Source: Endobacterium cereale
Lineage (GTDB): Bacteria > Pseudomonadota > Alphaproteobacteria > Rhizobiales > Rhizobiaceae
DNA: 64,000 nucleotides
Assembly (NCBI RefSeq): GCF_009617585.1
Contig: NZ_WIXI01000050.1
Coordinates: forward strand, 248,001 to 312,000
Direction of reading: 5' to 3'
Every line of letters starts with the position of its first letter. Within the stretch, counting starts at the first letter, position 1. Below the pieces are notes generated by a model. It was given only the letters and a program-made list of their open reading frames with translations, made no database searches and was not told where the DNA came from. The translations under genes were made by a program, and so were the position numbers. Below, one piece after another: positions 26,122-32,702 of this stretch.

Positions 26122-26952
26122 ATGAAAACATCGCTTCTTCCCACCATCGCGCACCGTCTGGCCATTCTCGCCTACGTCATCTTCGCGCTTTTCCCGCTCT
26201 ATTGGCTGTTCAAGGTGTCGCTGACGCCGAACGACCTTCTCTATTCCGAAGGCGTGCGCATGTGGCCGTCGCGGACCACGTGGGAACATTATTCCTTCGT
26301 GCTGCAGCACAGCGCCTTCCCGACCTTCTTCAAGAACAGCCTGATCGTTTCCGGCTCGACCGCCATTATCGTGACGATCTGCGCATCTCTGTCCGGTTAC
26401 GCGCTCTCCCGCTTCAATTTTCGCGCCAAATACTGGATCGTCGGTCTGATGCTGCTGACGCAGATGTTTCCACTGGTTATGCTGGTCGCGCCGATCTTCA
26501 AGATCCTGACGCCGCTCGGTCTCACCAACAGCCTGACCGGCCTCATCGTCGTCTACACCGCCTTCAACGTGCCCTTCGCGACCTTCCTGATGCAGTCGTT
26601 TTTCGACGGCATTCCAAAGGATCTCGAAGAAGCAGCGATGATCGACGGCGCCACAAAATTCACGGCGTTCCGCGAAATCATCCTGCCGCTGACGCTGCCC
26701 GGCATCGCCGCGACGCTCGGCTTCGTTTTCACTGCCGCGTGGAGCGAGCTTCTGTTCGCGCTGATGCTGATCAACGGCAACAATGCCGCGACCTTCCCGG
26801 TCGGGCTGTTGACCTTCGTTTCCAAATTCTCGGTGGACTTTGGACAGATGATGGCAGCGGGCGTGCTCGCGCTCATCCCGGCCGCTCTCTTTTTCCTGCT
26901 CATCCAGCGCTACCTCGTCCAGGGCCTGACGGCCGGCGCGGTCAAGGGGTAA
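26122..26952 (+). CDS. CUT1 ABC transporter permease (MalG/UgpE-like)
   Basis: 276-residue second permease, ATG 26122 with GGGTGAGGGTC directly upstream. Six helices; EAA loop LEEAAMIDGATKFTAFREII with the conserved glycine; ends in YLVQGLTAGAVKG, the standard C terminus of the MalG group. Forms the heterodimer with the preceding permease and uses the ATPase that starts 4 bases after it. Confidence 0.92.
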   Translation: MKTSLLPTIAHRLAILAYVIFALFPLYWLFKVSLTPNDLLYSEGVRMWPSRTTWEHYSFVLQHSAFPTFFKNSLIVSGSTAIIVTICASLSGYALSRFNFRAKYWIVGLMLLTQMFPLVMLVAPIFKILTPLGLTNSLTGLIVVYTAFNVPFATFLMQSFFDGIPKDLEEAAMIDGATKFTAFREIILPLTLPGIAATLGFVFTAAWSELLFALMLINGNNAATFPVGLLTFVSKFSVDFGQMMAAGVLALIPAALFFLLIQRYLVQGLTAGAVKG

Positions 26953-26956
26953 TCTT

Positions 26957-28027
26957 ATGGCTTCGATCGATATCCAGAACGTCAAGAAGGCCTATGGCCA
27001 TGTGCAGGTGCTGCACGACATCGATTTGCAGATCAGGGACGGCGAGTTCGTCGTGCTGGTCGGTCCGTCCGGCTGCGGCAAGTCCACGCTGCTGCGGATG
27101 ATCGCCGGATTGGAAGGTGTCACCGGCGGCGAGATGCGCATCGACGGCAAGCGCGTCAACGAACTGCATCCAAAAGACCGCGACATCGCCATGGTGTTCC
27201 AGTCCTATGCGCTTTATCCGCATATGAATGTCGCCGGCAACATGAGCTACAGCCTGAAGCTCCGCAAGATTGCCAAGGAAAAGATTGCCGCAGCTGTCGC
27301 AAGTGCTGCGTCGAAACTCGGCCTCGATCCATTGCTCGACCGCCGTCCAAAAGCACTTTCCGGTGGCCAGCGTCAGCGTGTCGCCATGGGCCGCGCCATC
27401 GTGCGTCAGCCCAAGGCGTTTCTGTTCGACGAACCTTTGTCGAACCTCGATGCCCGCCTGCGCGAGCAGATGCGTGCCGAAATCAAGAAAATGCATGGCG
27501 ACCTCAAGGCCACCTCGATCTACGTCACCCACGACCAGATCGAGGCCATGACCTTGGCGGACCGTATCGTTGCCATGCATGGCGGGGTGGTCCAGCAGGT
27601 GGGGGCTCCGCTGGAGCTATACGACCGTCCCGCCAACCTTTTTGTCGCCGGTTTCATCGGCTCGCCGGGCATGAACTTTCTGGAGGCGACCTATTCGGGC
27701 GGTAGCGTGACGCTGAAGGATGGAACGGTGGTGGCATTGCCTGTGCCGCTGGCACTGGCTGACGGTGCGAAGGTCACAGTCGGCATCCGCCCGGAACATG
27801 TGGTGATGGGCGGCGAAGGCACCGGCATGGCGGCGAGCGTTGATCTCGTCGAGCCGACCGGTTTCGGCATCATCCTGCATCTGTCGCTGCACGGACTGGC
27901 CTTCAAGGTGTTCACGCTCGATCGCGCAGCACTTTCTGCGGGGCCAAATGTTCACGTCTCTTTCCCGGCGCAGCATTTGCATGTGTTTGACGAAAAGGGT
28001 GATCGCTGCGCGGTCGCGTCTGCCTGA
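26957..28027 (+). CDS. CUT1 ABC transporter ATP-binding protein (UgpC/MalK-like)
   Basis: 356-residue ATPase. Walker A GPSGCGKST, Q-loop MVFQSYALYPHMN, signature LSGGQRQRVAMGRAIVRQP, Walker B FLFDEPLSNLD and the switch histidine in YVTHDQIEAMTLADR. The C-terminal 120 residues form the OB-fold (TOBE) regulatory domain (GIRPEHV). It completes the importer begun at 23826. A GC-rich hairpin follows the stop. Confidence 0.95.
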   Translation: MASIDIQNVKKAYGHVQVLHDIDLQIRDGEFVVLVGPSGCGKSTLLRMIAGLEGVTGGEMRIDGKRVNELHPKDRDIAMVFQSYALYPHMNVAGNMSYSLKLRKIAKEKIAAAVASAASKLGLDPLLDRRPKALSGGQRQRVAMGRAIVRQPKAFLFDEPLSNLDARLREQMRAEIKKMHGDLKATSIYVTHDQIEAMTLADRIVAMHGGVVQQVGAPLELYDRPANLFVAGFIGSPGMNFLEATYSGGSVTLKDGTVVALPVPLALADGAKVTVGIRPEHVVMGGEGTGMAASVDLVEPTGFGIILHLSLHGLAFKVFTLDRAALSAGPNVHVSFPAQHLHVFDEKGDRCAVASA

Positions 28028-28034
28028 TATTCCG

Positions 28035-28067
28035 TGCCGCGCCAAAGATGGAACCGCTGGCGCGGCA
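28035..28067 (+). terminator. hairpin after the CUT1 operon
   Basis: TGCCGCGCCA pairs perfectly with TGGCGCGGCA over a 13-base loop, 7 bases after the ATPase stop. No T-run follows, so it may terminate with a factor or protect the 3' end. Confidence 0.5.
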
Positions 28068-28158
28068 ATCCACGAAAGTGCAGTTTCTCCGTCGAGCAGA
28101 AGTTCGGTGCCGATAGCCCGAAAGCGCCGGACTTCCCGCGTTACGCAGCCTGAACGTC

Positions 28159-28638
28159 TCAGGTCGCGCCGGAACCGGTAGTGTCAGCTTCGTTTTCCGC
28201 CTTGTTGTCCAGTACCTGCTCAACCGCTTCGCGAATCTCCGCTTCTATGGCCTCACGCTCTTTCGCAGGCATCCGCGCGAGGTCTCCTTCGGTCAAATTG
28301 TTATCCTCAAGATACTTGGCGCGAATGAGCTCTGCGATTGTCATCTCCGCAAGGTCGCCGAATTCCTTCTCGGCCCTGGTTCTGCTTTCACCGGCATCCT
28401 GCCAGACGGCTTCGTCTCTTGCGCTATGTGTGCCGGCGGAGGCCAAGTCCCACAATGCGCTCGACAGTTTCGTCGAGCCTGTGTCGTCTGGACCCTTCTG
28501 GATGTCGCCTATAGGGGAAAGAGCGGAATTGCGCGTGGTGGCCTTATCACCCGCGGTTGGCGTTTGCGCCTCGGATTTCCCGCGGGTTAGTCCGGTATAA
28601 GTGATATAGGAATAGGTTGTGCTGCCAATGGTCGTCAT
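28159..28638 (-). CDS. hypothetical protein, 159 aa, Ser/Thr-rich N terminus
   Basis: Unrecognised protein. I start at ATG 28638, with AAAGGG about 10 bases upstream; TTG 28647 is too close to that site. The first 35 residues are rich in Ser, Thr and Tyr (TTIGSTTYSYITYTGLTRG) with no hydrophobic core, then a polar linker and an acidic, helical C-terminal half (EFGDLAEMTIAELIRAKYLE, EREAIEAEIREAVEQVLDNK). An unstructured Ser/Thr-rich start is a loose feature of type III secreted proteins, and a type III locus lies 29 kb away, but this link is weak. Confidence 0.6.
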   Translation of the reverse strand: MTTIGSTTYSYITYTGLTRGKSEAQTPTAGDKATTRNSALSPIGDIQKGPDDTGSTKLSSALWDLASAGTHSARDEAVWQDAGESRTRAEKEFGDLAEMTIAELIRAKYLEDNNLTEGDLARMPAKEREAIEAEIREAVEQVLDNKAENEADTTGSGAT

Positions 28639-28821
28639 AATAAGCAATCCCTTTGAACTTCGGCGAGCTTCGCAACCTAAGCCTGCGTGAAACTGTTTCC
28701 GCGTCAGCTTTTGCGGTCGGTATCGGCTATGAACGCATTATGCCGTTCTGGTTCGCATCACCTCGATTTCCTATGCGTCCAGGCGTTACGTCATTCCGTT
28801 TTGCATAACGAGGAGACGAAC

Positions 28822-29727
28822 GTGACCGCTCGACTTTCAAACATCCGGACAGTGACGGCGCTGATTACGCCCTTTGCCGGTGACGATCTGAATCGCAGCG
28901 CTCTTGCGACCTTGGTCGATTGTCAGGTCAGAGCGGGTATCGATGCGGTGATCGTCTGTGACGTCACCGGCGAAGGTTATGCGCTGAGCGATTATGAGCG
29001 CGACACGGTCCTTTCCACTTGCCTTGAGCGGGCCGAAGGTCGCCTTGCGGTGCTGGCCGCCACGAGCACTTACGGGACCGGCCGCAGCATCGCTCTGAGC
29101 GAACGCGCGCAGCAGCTTGGGGCCGACGGATTGCTGGTGACGGTGCCCTATTACTCGAAGCCGACCAAGGCGGGCGTCGCCTCGCATTTTAGAAACATTG
29201 CCGAAGCAACGCATCTGCCCATCATCATCGACGATGACCCACAACGGACGGTCATCGAAGGTGGCGCGGCACTTCTGTCGGCCCTCTCGGACGTGCATAA
29301 TGTCGTCGGCGTTCGACATGGTGCTGGCAGACTTGCCGCGTTTGCCCGGCTCGATCCCGTCCTGCGTCGTCGCTATCACCATTATTGCGCCGATGAAGTC
29401 GATCTTCCCGCTTTTCTGGCCTGTGGTGCCCACGGGATGATGTCTTCTTATGGGAATCTGTTCCCGTTCCGCCTGGCAGCCGTCGGGCGTGGGTTCGCAG
29501 GTGCGGCGGGCCAGTTTCGGCGGGAAATGGCAGCATTGTTAGAGGCGACGGGCGGCCAGTGGGACGCTGCAGTGATCAAGGCCGCTTGCGCCATCCTTCA
29601 CGGCGATTCCGAGAACGTAAGACTGCCGATGGTCGGGCTTGATGACGAAATGCGTGAGGCTGTCCGACGGGTGTTGGTCAGCCTGGAGGCAGCGGCTGGC
29701 GAATTGGCGTCGCAGACTGTTGCCTGA
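28822..29727 (+). CDS. DapA-family protein lacking the Schiff-base lysine
   Basis: 301-residue member of the dihydrodipicolinate synthase/N-acetylneuraminate lyase barrel family. I choose GTG 28822 because GAGGAG lies 6 bases upstream; upstream codons to 28687 look non-coding. TALITPFAGDDLNRSALATL, DVTGEGYALSDYERDTVL and VTVPYYSKPTKAGV fit the family. The catalytic sites do not: the lysine of the family GIKEATG loop is arginine here (VGVRHGAGRL, codon cga), and the YNVPSRT tyrosine region reads IDDDPQRTV. A Schiff-base aldolase reaction is therefore unlikely. It may be a non-enzymatic or re-purposed paralogue. Confidence 0.8.
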   Translation: MTARLSNIRTVTALITPFAGDDLNRSALATLVDCQVRAGIDAVIVCDVTGEGYALSDYERDTVLSTCLERAEGRLAVLAATSTYGTGRSIALSERAQQLGADGLLVTVPYYSKPTKAGVASHFRNIAEATHLPIIIDDDPQRTVIEGGAALLSALSDVHNVVGVRHGAGRLAAFARLDPVLRRRYHHYCADEVDLPAFLACGAHGMMSSYGNLFPFRLAAVGRGFAGAAGQFRREMAALLEATGGQWDAAVIKAACAILHGDSENVRLPMVGLDDEMREAVRRVLVSLEAAAGELASQTVA

Positions 29728-29941
29728 AACCGCGATGATGGTGGGGGCTTCTGTTTTATAGGTCTTTTCCGGAGATCCCTATGGAATGGCTATTTTTTCA
29801 TGCCGATGCCCCAATCGAAAACCTAGGTGCTGCCCAGTACCTTCCAGACTGCACATCACGACCAAACCGAAGCAGCGCGCACGATGGGCGTGTGCAGCCA
29901 GTTTGCGAAACCGAAAATCGATGTGCGATATGGAGCACAGG

Positions 29942-30166
29942 ATGCACGATAGAATGGCCGCAGGCCATCCGGCCTCTCATCAATACGGATATCACCACGC
30001 ACGACGCCGCCTTGCGCCGATCATCCGAGGATCGTCGGCTGTGGCGACGACCCATGGCCCAGCCGCCAATGCCGGTCAGGCCGATTGGCAGGCGTTTCTT
30101 CGGCTGGCGATTGTTCTGGTTCTGACGGGAATTGCCGTCGCTACCGTGCGGTCGCTGGCGCCGTAA
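29942..30166 (+). CDS. small membrane-anchored hypothetical protein, 74 aa
   Basis: ATG 29942 has GGAGCACAG directly upstream. The product has a His/Arg-rich soluble start (MHDRMAAGHPASHQYGYHHA) and a single C-terminal helix (FLRLAIVLVLTGIAVATVRS), a tail-anchored layout. The frame is open further upstream but that part is Cys/Arg-rich and looks non-coding. Unrecognised. Confidence 0.4.
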   Translation: MHDRMAAGHPASHQYGYHHARRRLAPIIRGSSAVATTHGPAANAGQADWQAFLRLAIVLVLTGIAVATVRSLAP

Positions 30167-30200
30167 GCGCTAAATAATACAATCGTTTCCAAGGAAGGAT

Positions 30201-30515
30201 ATGTCTATGGGAAAAGCCCTGCAGCACAATATTGACTACGCTGTCTCAGGTGTGCGCTTCACGGTTGGACGTGATGAAAATGGCTGCTGGATCGTCGATG
30301 ATCGCGAGGGCCTGGTTGGGGGCATATTTCGCGATCGCGCCTCGGCCGTACATTTTGCAATGTTCGAAAGCGATCATCAGCCCGGCGCCGTCTGCTGCGT
30401 GCCGGATGGCATGATCGTATCAGCGAGAATGCCGGATACTGCGCCGGGCTCAAGGCAGTCGAATCAAGCAGTTTTCGCTGCCCCGCGACGGCAGATGGGT
30501 TTTCGGGTCGTCTGA
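30201..30515 (+). CDS. hypothetical protein, 104 aa
   Basis: AAGGAAGGAT precedes ATG 30201 (a second ATG is at 30207). The N-terminal 60 residues (VRFTVGRDENGCWIVDDREG, then IFRDRASAVHFAMFE) form a small beta-alpha unit seen in short rhizobial proteins of unknown function; the C-terminal 30 are Arg/Gln-rich and probably flexible. No signal peptide or membrane helix. Confidence 0.6.
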   Translation: MSMGKALQHNIDYAVSGVRFTVGRDENGCWIVDDREGLVGGIFRDRASAVHFAMFESDHQPGAVCCVPDGMIVSARMPDTAPGSRQSNQAVFAAPRRQMGFRVV

Positions 30516-30522
30516 GGCCGCC

Positions 30523-30663
30523 ATGCGCCCTCTGTTCGCACTTCATGTAGCCCCTGTCATTGCCGACGCGTTTAGGCGATGCCCTGCGCCCTCCCGACCG
30601 ATACTCCTGGTGACTGCTGTCACGTTATTGGCAGCGCTTTTGGTCGGGCTGACTGAATTATAA
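30523..30663 (+). CDS. very small membrane protein, 46 aa
   Basis: Starts 7 bases after the preceding stop, with TGAGGCCGCC before ATG 30523. It encodes 46 residues: a short basic start and one C-terminal helix (PILLVTAVTLLAALLVGLTE). Below the size usually annotated; it resembles the tail-anchored protein at 29942-30166 in layout. Confidence 0.35.
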   Translation: MRPLFALHVAPVIADAFRRCPAPSRPILLVTAVTLLAALLVGLTEL

Positions 30664-30727
30664 TCACCTGTTTCAAATTGCGAGCGTGGTGGCATCTGTT
30701 GGTGCCGCCACGTGTTTGCGTGACATC

Positions 30728-30768
30728 TTGCATCCATGCTCAGGATTGTATAGGATACCCCCCTATAC
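30728..30768 (+). promoter_or_regulatory. dmeRF promoter with overlapping DmeR operator
   Basis: A -35 like TTGCAT (30728-30733) and -10 like TAGGAT (30751-30756) are 17 bases apart. An inverted repeat GTATAG-N9-CTATAC (30748-30753 and 30763-30768) with a C6 tract inside (30758-30763) overlaps the -10. A GC tract flanked by AT-rich inverted repeats is the operator form of RcnR/DmeR-type regulators. Confidence 0.75.
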
Positions 30769-30781
30769 TAAAGAGGTGGTG

Positions 30782-31054
30782 ATGTCTCATACCATTCGTG
30801 AAAAGGCCAAGCTGCTTGCGCGTGTGCGACGCATGAAAGGCCAGATGGAAGCTGTCGAGCGCGCCCTTGAGGCTGAGGCGCCCTGTGGGCAGATCCTGCA
30901 GCAGCTGGCGTCTATCCGCGGTGCACTTTCGGGCCTGACCGTTGAAGTGATGGAAGATCATCTGCGCGAGCACGTGGCGGAAGCGGAGAGTGAGAAAGAG
31001 CGTGCAATGGCCGTCGATGAACTGGCCGACGCACTCAGGACCTACATCCGCTAG
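30782..31054 (+). CDS. dmeR: nickel/cobalt-responsive repressor DmeR (RcnR/CsoR family)
   Basis: 90-residue all-helical repressor. The start is ATG 30782, after AGAGGTGGTG. Metal-site residues match RcnR position by position: His3, Cys35, His60 and His64, the Ni/Co set, rather than the Cys-His-Cys copper set of CsoR or the FrmR formaldehyde set. It lies 62 bases before dmeF in the same direction and behind an operator-type inverted repeat, so it represses dmeRF until Ni or Co binds. Confidence 0.92.
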   Translation: MSHTIREKAKLLARVRRMKGQMEAVERALEAEAPCGQILQQLASIRGALSGLTVEVMEDHLREHVAEAESEKERAMAVDELADALRTYIR

Positions 31055-31116
31055 GGATTTCGCAATTTGACGATCGTGCCGAAGTCGCACGGTCATTCAG
31101 GCAAGAGGAAAGTCCA

Positions 31117-32079
31117 ATGTCCTTTTCACCGGACACGCAAGAGCATGAACATGTCTTCCTGGGAGCCGATCACAATCGCAACGAGCGGCGTGTCTGGCTT
31201 GTCATCGCGCTGACCACGGCGATGATGATCGCCGAAATCGTTGCCGGCACGCTTTACGGGTCGATGGCGCTTCTGGCTGATGGCTGGCATATGTCGACCC
31301 ATGCTGGCGCCATGCTGATCGCGGCCGTTGCCTATCTCGTTGCACGCAAACAGGCACGCAATCGCCAGTTCACCTTTGGTACCGGAAAGCTGGGGGATCT
31401 TGCCGGCTTTGCGAGCGCCATTGTGCTGGGCCTGATCGCGCTTCTCATCGCATGGGAAAGCTTACTGCGCCTTGCCAACCCGGTCGCCATCGATTTCGGT
31501 CAGGCGATTATGGTGGCTGTGCTTGGACTGGCCGTCAATCTTGCCAGCGCGTGGTTGCTCAAGGATGATCACTCCCATCATGGTGACGCGCATGGCCATG
31601 GTCACGAAGCGCACGCACACGACGACCACGCCGAGCACGAGCACGGTGGGCATGCAAAGGATAACAATCTGCGCGCCGCCTATCTGCATGTGCTGGCGGA
31701 TGCGCTGACCTCGGTCCTTGCCATCGTGGCGCTGGTGCTCGGTAATCTCTATGGCTGGAACTGGCTCGATCCGATCATGGGCGTCGTCGGCGGCCTGGTG
31801 ATCGCGCGTTGGTCCTGGGGTCTCGTTCGCGCCACGTCAGGCGTCCTGCTCGATGCCTTGCCGCAAGCCAAGGCGATGTCGAAGGAGATTCGCGAGCGTG
31901 TGGAGATGGATGGCGACCGCATTACTGATCTACATATCTGGCAGGTGGGTCCGGGCCATCATGCCGCGATCATTGCTATCACGGCACGTCAGCCGCAATC
32001 GCCCACGTTTTACAAGGCGAAGCTGCGGGCCATGGCCGGGCTTTCCCATGTGACCGTGGAAGTGTCCCCGCAGACATGA
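31117..32079 (+). CDS. dmeF: cobalt/nickel efflux protein DmeF (CDF family)
   Basis: 320-residue cation diffusion facilitator. Six helices with the paired metal sites ADGWHMSTHAGAM (His-Asp in helix 2) and HVLADALTSVLAI (helix 5). A long His/Asp-rich cytoplasmic loop lies between helices 4 and 5 (from DDHSHHGDAHGHGHEAHAHD onward), typical of DmeF. The C-terminal cytoplasmic domain follows (VGPGHHAAIIAI). Exports Co and Ni, controlled by the adjacent dmeR. A terminator hairpin lies just past the stop. Confidence 0.93.
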   Translation: MSFSPDTQEHEHVFLGADHNRNERRVWLVIALTTAMMIAEIVAGTLYGSMALLADGWHMSTHAGAMLIAAVAYLVARKQARNRQFTFGTGKLGDLAGFASAIVLGLIALLIAWESLLRLANPVAIDFGQAIMVAVLGLAVNLASAWLLKDDHSHHGDAHGHGHEAHAHDDHAEHEHGGHAKDNNLRAAYLHVLADALTSVLAIVALVLGNLYGWNWLDPIMGVVGGLVIARWSWGLVRATSGVLLDALPQAKAMSKEIRERVEMDGDRITDLHIWQVGPGHHAAIIAITARQPQSPTFYKAKLRAMAGLSHVTVEVSPQT

Positions 32080-32091
32080 GCCAGAATGACA

Positions 32092-32127
32092 AAAGTGTGC
32101 CGCGATCCGCCAATCGCGACACACTTT
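32092..32127 (+). terminator. terminator of dmeRF
   Basis: AAAGTGTG pairs with CACACTTT and, after one mismatch, CGCGA pairs with TCGCG, with an 8-base loop. It begins 13 bases after the dmeF stop and ends in TTTC. Confidence 0.65.
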
Positions 32128-32158
32128 CACCCTCGTGAAGGCTGTATCTAGACCGACT

Positions 32159-32446
32159 TCAATTGAAGTCGGCAAATTCCTGGTAGGCGCCTTCCACCCA
32201 CTCGATCGATGGCGCTGCCACCGGAAATTGTGGACCAATGTCGCCGTCCTCATAATCGCTGCTACCTTCAACGGCCCAAAGGGCGCTGGCGAGCGATTGC
32301 GAAAGAAATGTGCTGCTGCCAGTGAGTGCAAAGGCAGAGCGCTGGCGCGATTCCGTTTCTCGTTGTGGCGCTTCCTCGGTCGTTCGGTCTATCTCGTATG
32401 ACCGGTGGGAATAGCCATAACCGCTCAGTCCGCTATCGATCTTCAT
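32159..32446 (-). CDS. hypothetical protein, 95 aa, Ser/Tyr-rich N terminus
   Basis: Unrecognised 95-residue acidic protein. The N terminus is MKIDSGLSGYGYSHRSYEID, rich in Ser, Gly and Tyr with no hydrophobic core; the middle holds SSTFLSQSLASALWAVEG and the end is acidic. Only a weak ribosome site (CGGAACAG) precedes ATG 32446. It is convergent with dmeF. The polar, disordered N terminus resembles that of the gene at 28159-28638; a secreted role is possible but unproven. Confidence 0.55.
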   Translation of the reverse strand: MKIDSGLSGYGYSHRSYEIDRTTEEAPQRETESRQRSAFALTGSSTFLSQSLASALWAVEGSSDYEDGDIGPQFPVAAPSIEWVEGAYQEFADFN

Positions 32447-32663
32447 GCGGTCTGTTCCGTTTCTGGTTCCGTTAAATAATGGTTAACGGCCAAAACTTGC
32501 GCGAAGCTTGCGCTTTAGCGGTTGCGAAATTAAAAACATCGGATTTTCGGGCGTTTTCGACGATTTTGTACGCTTTGGCGCGCGAGAAGCATGCATCGCA
32601 CAATTTGGTACGTGTGAATAAATGCGCAGCCGAGTCGTTGAGTAAGAACCAGCTGAGATGGTC

Positions 32664-32696
32664 GGATGCAGGCGTTAAATCGCAACGCCTGCATCC
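32664..32696 (-). terminator. 13-bp hairpin downstream of ptrB
   Basis: GGATGCAGGCGTT pairs perfectly with AACGCCTGCATCC across a 7-base loop, 7 bases past the ptrB stop. No T-run follows on the minus strand, so it may need Rho or act as an mRNA end. Confidence 0.6.
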
Positions 32697-32702
32697 TTGG
32701 CC

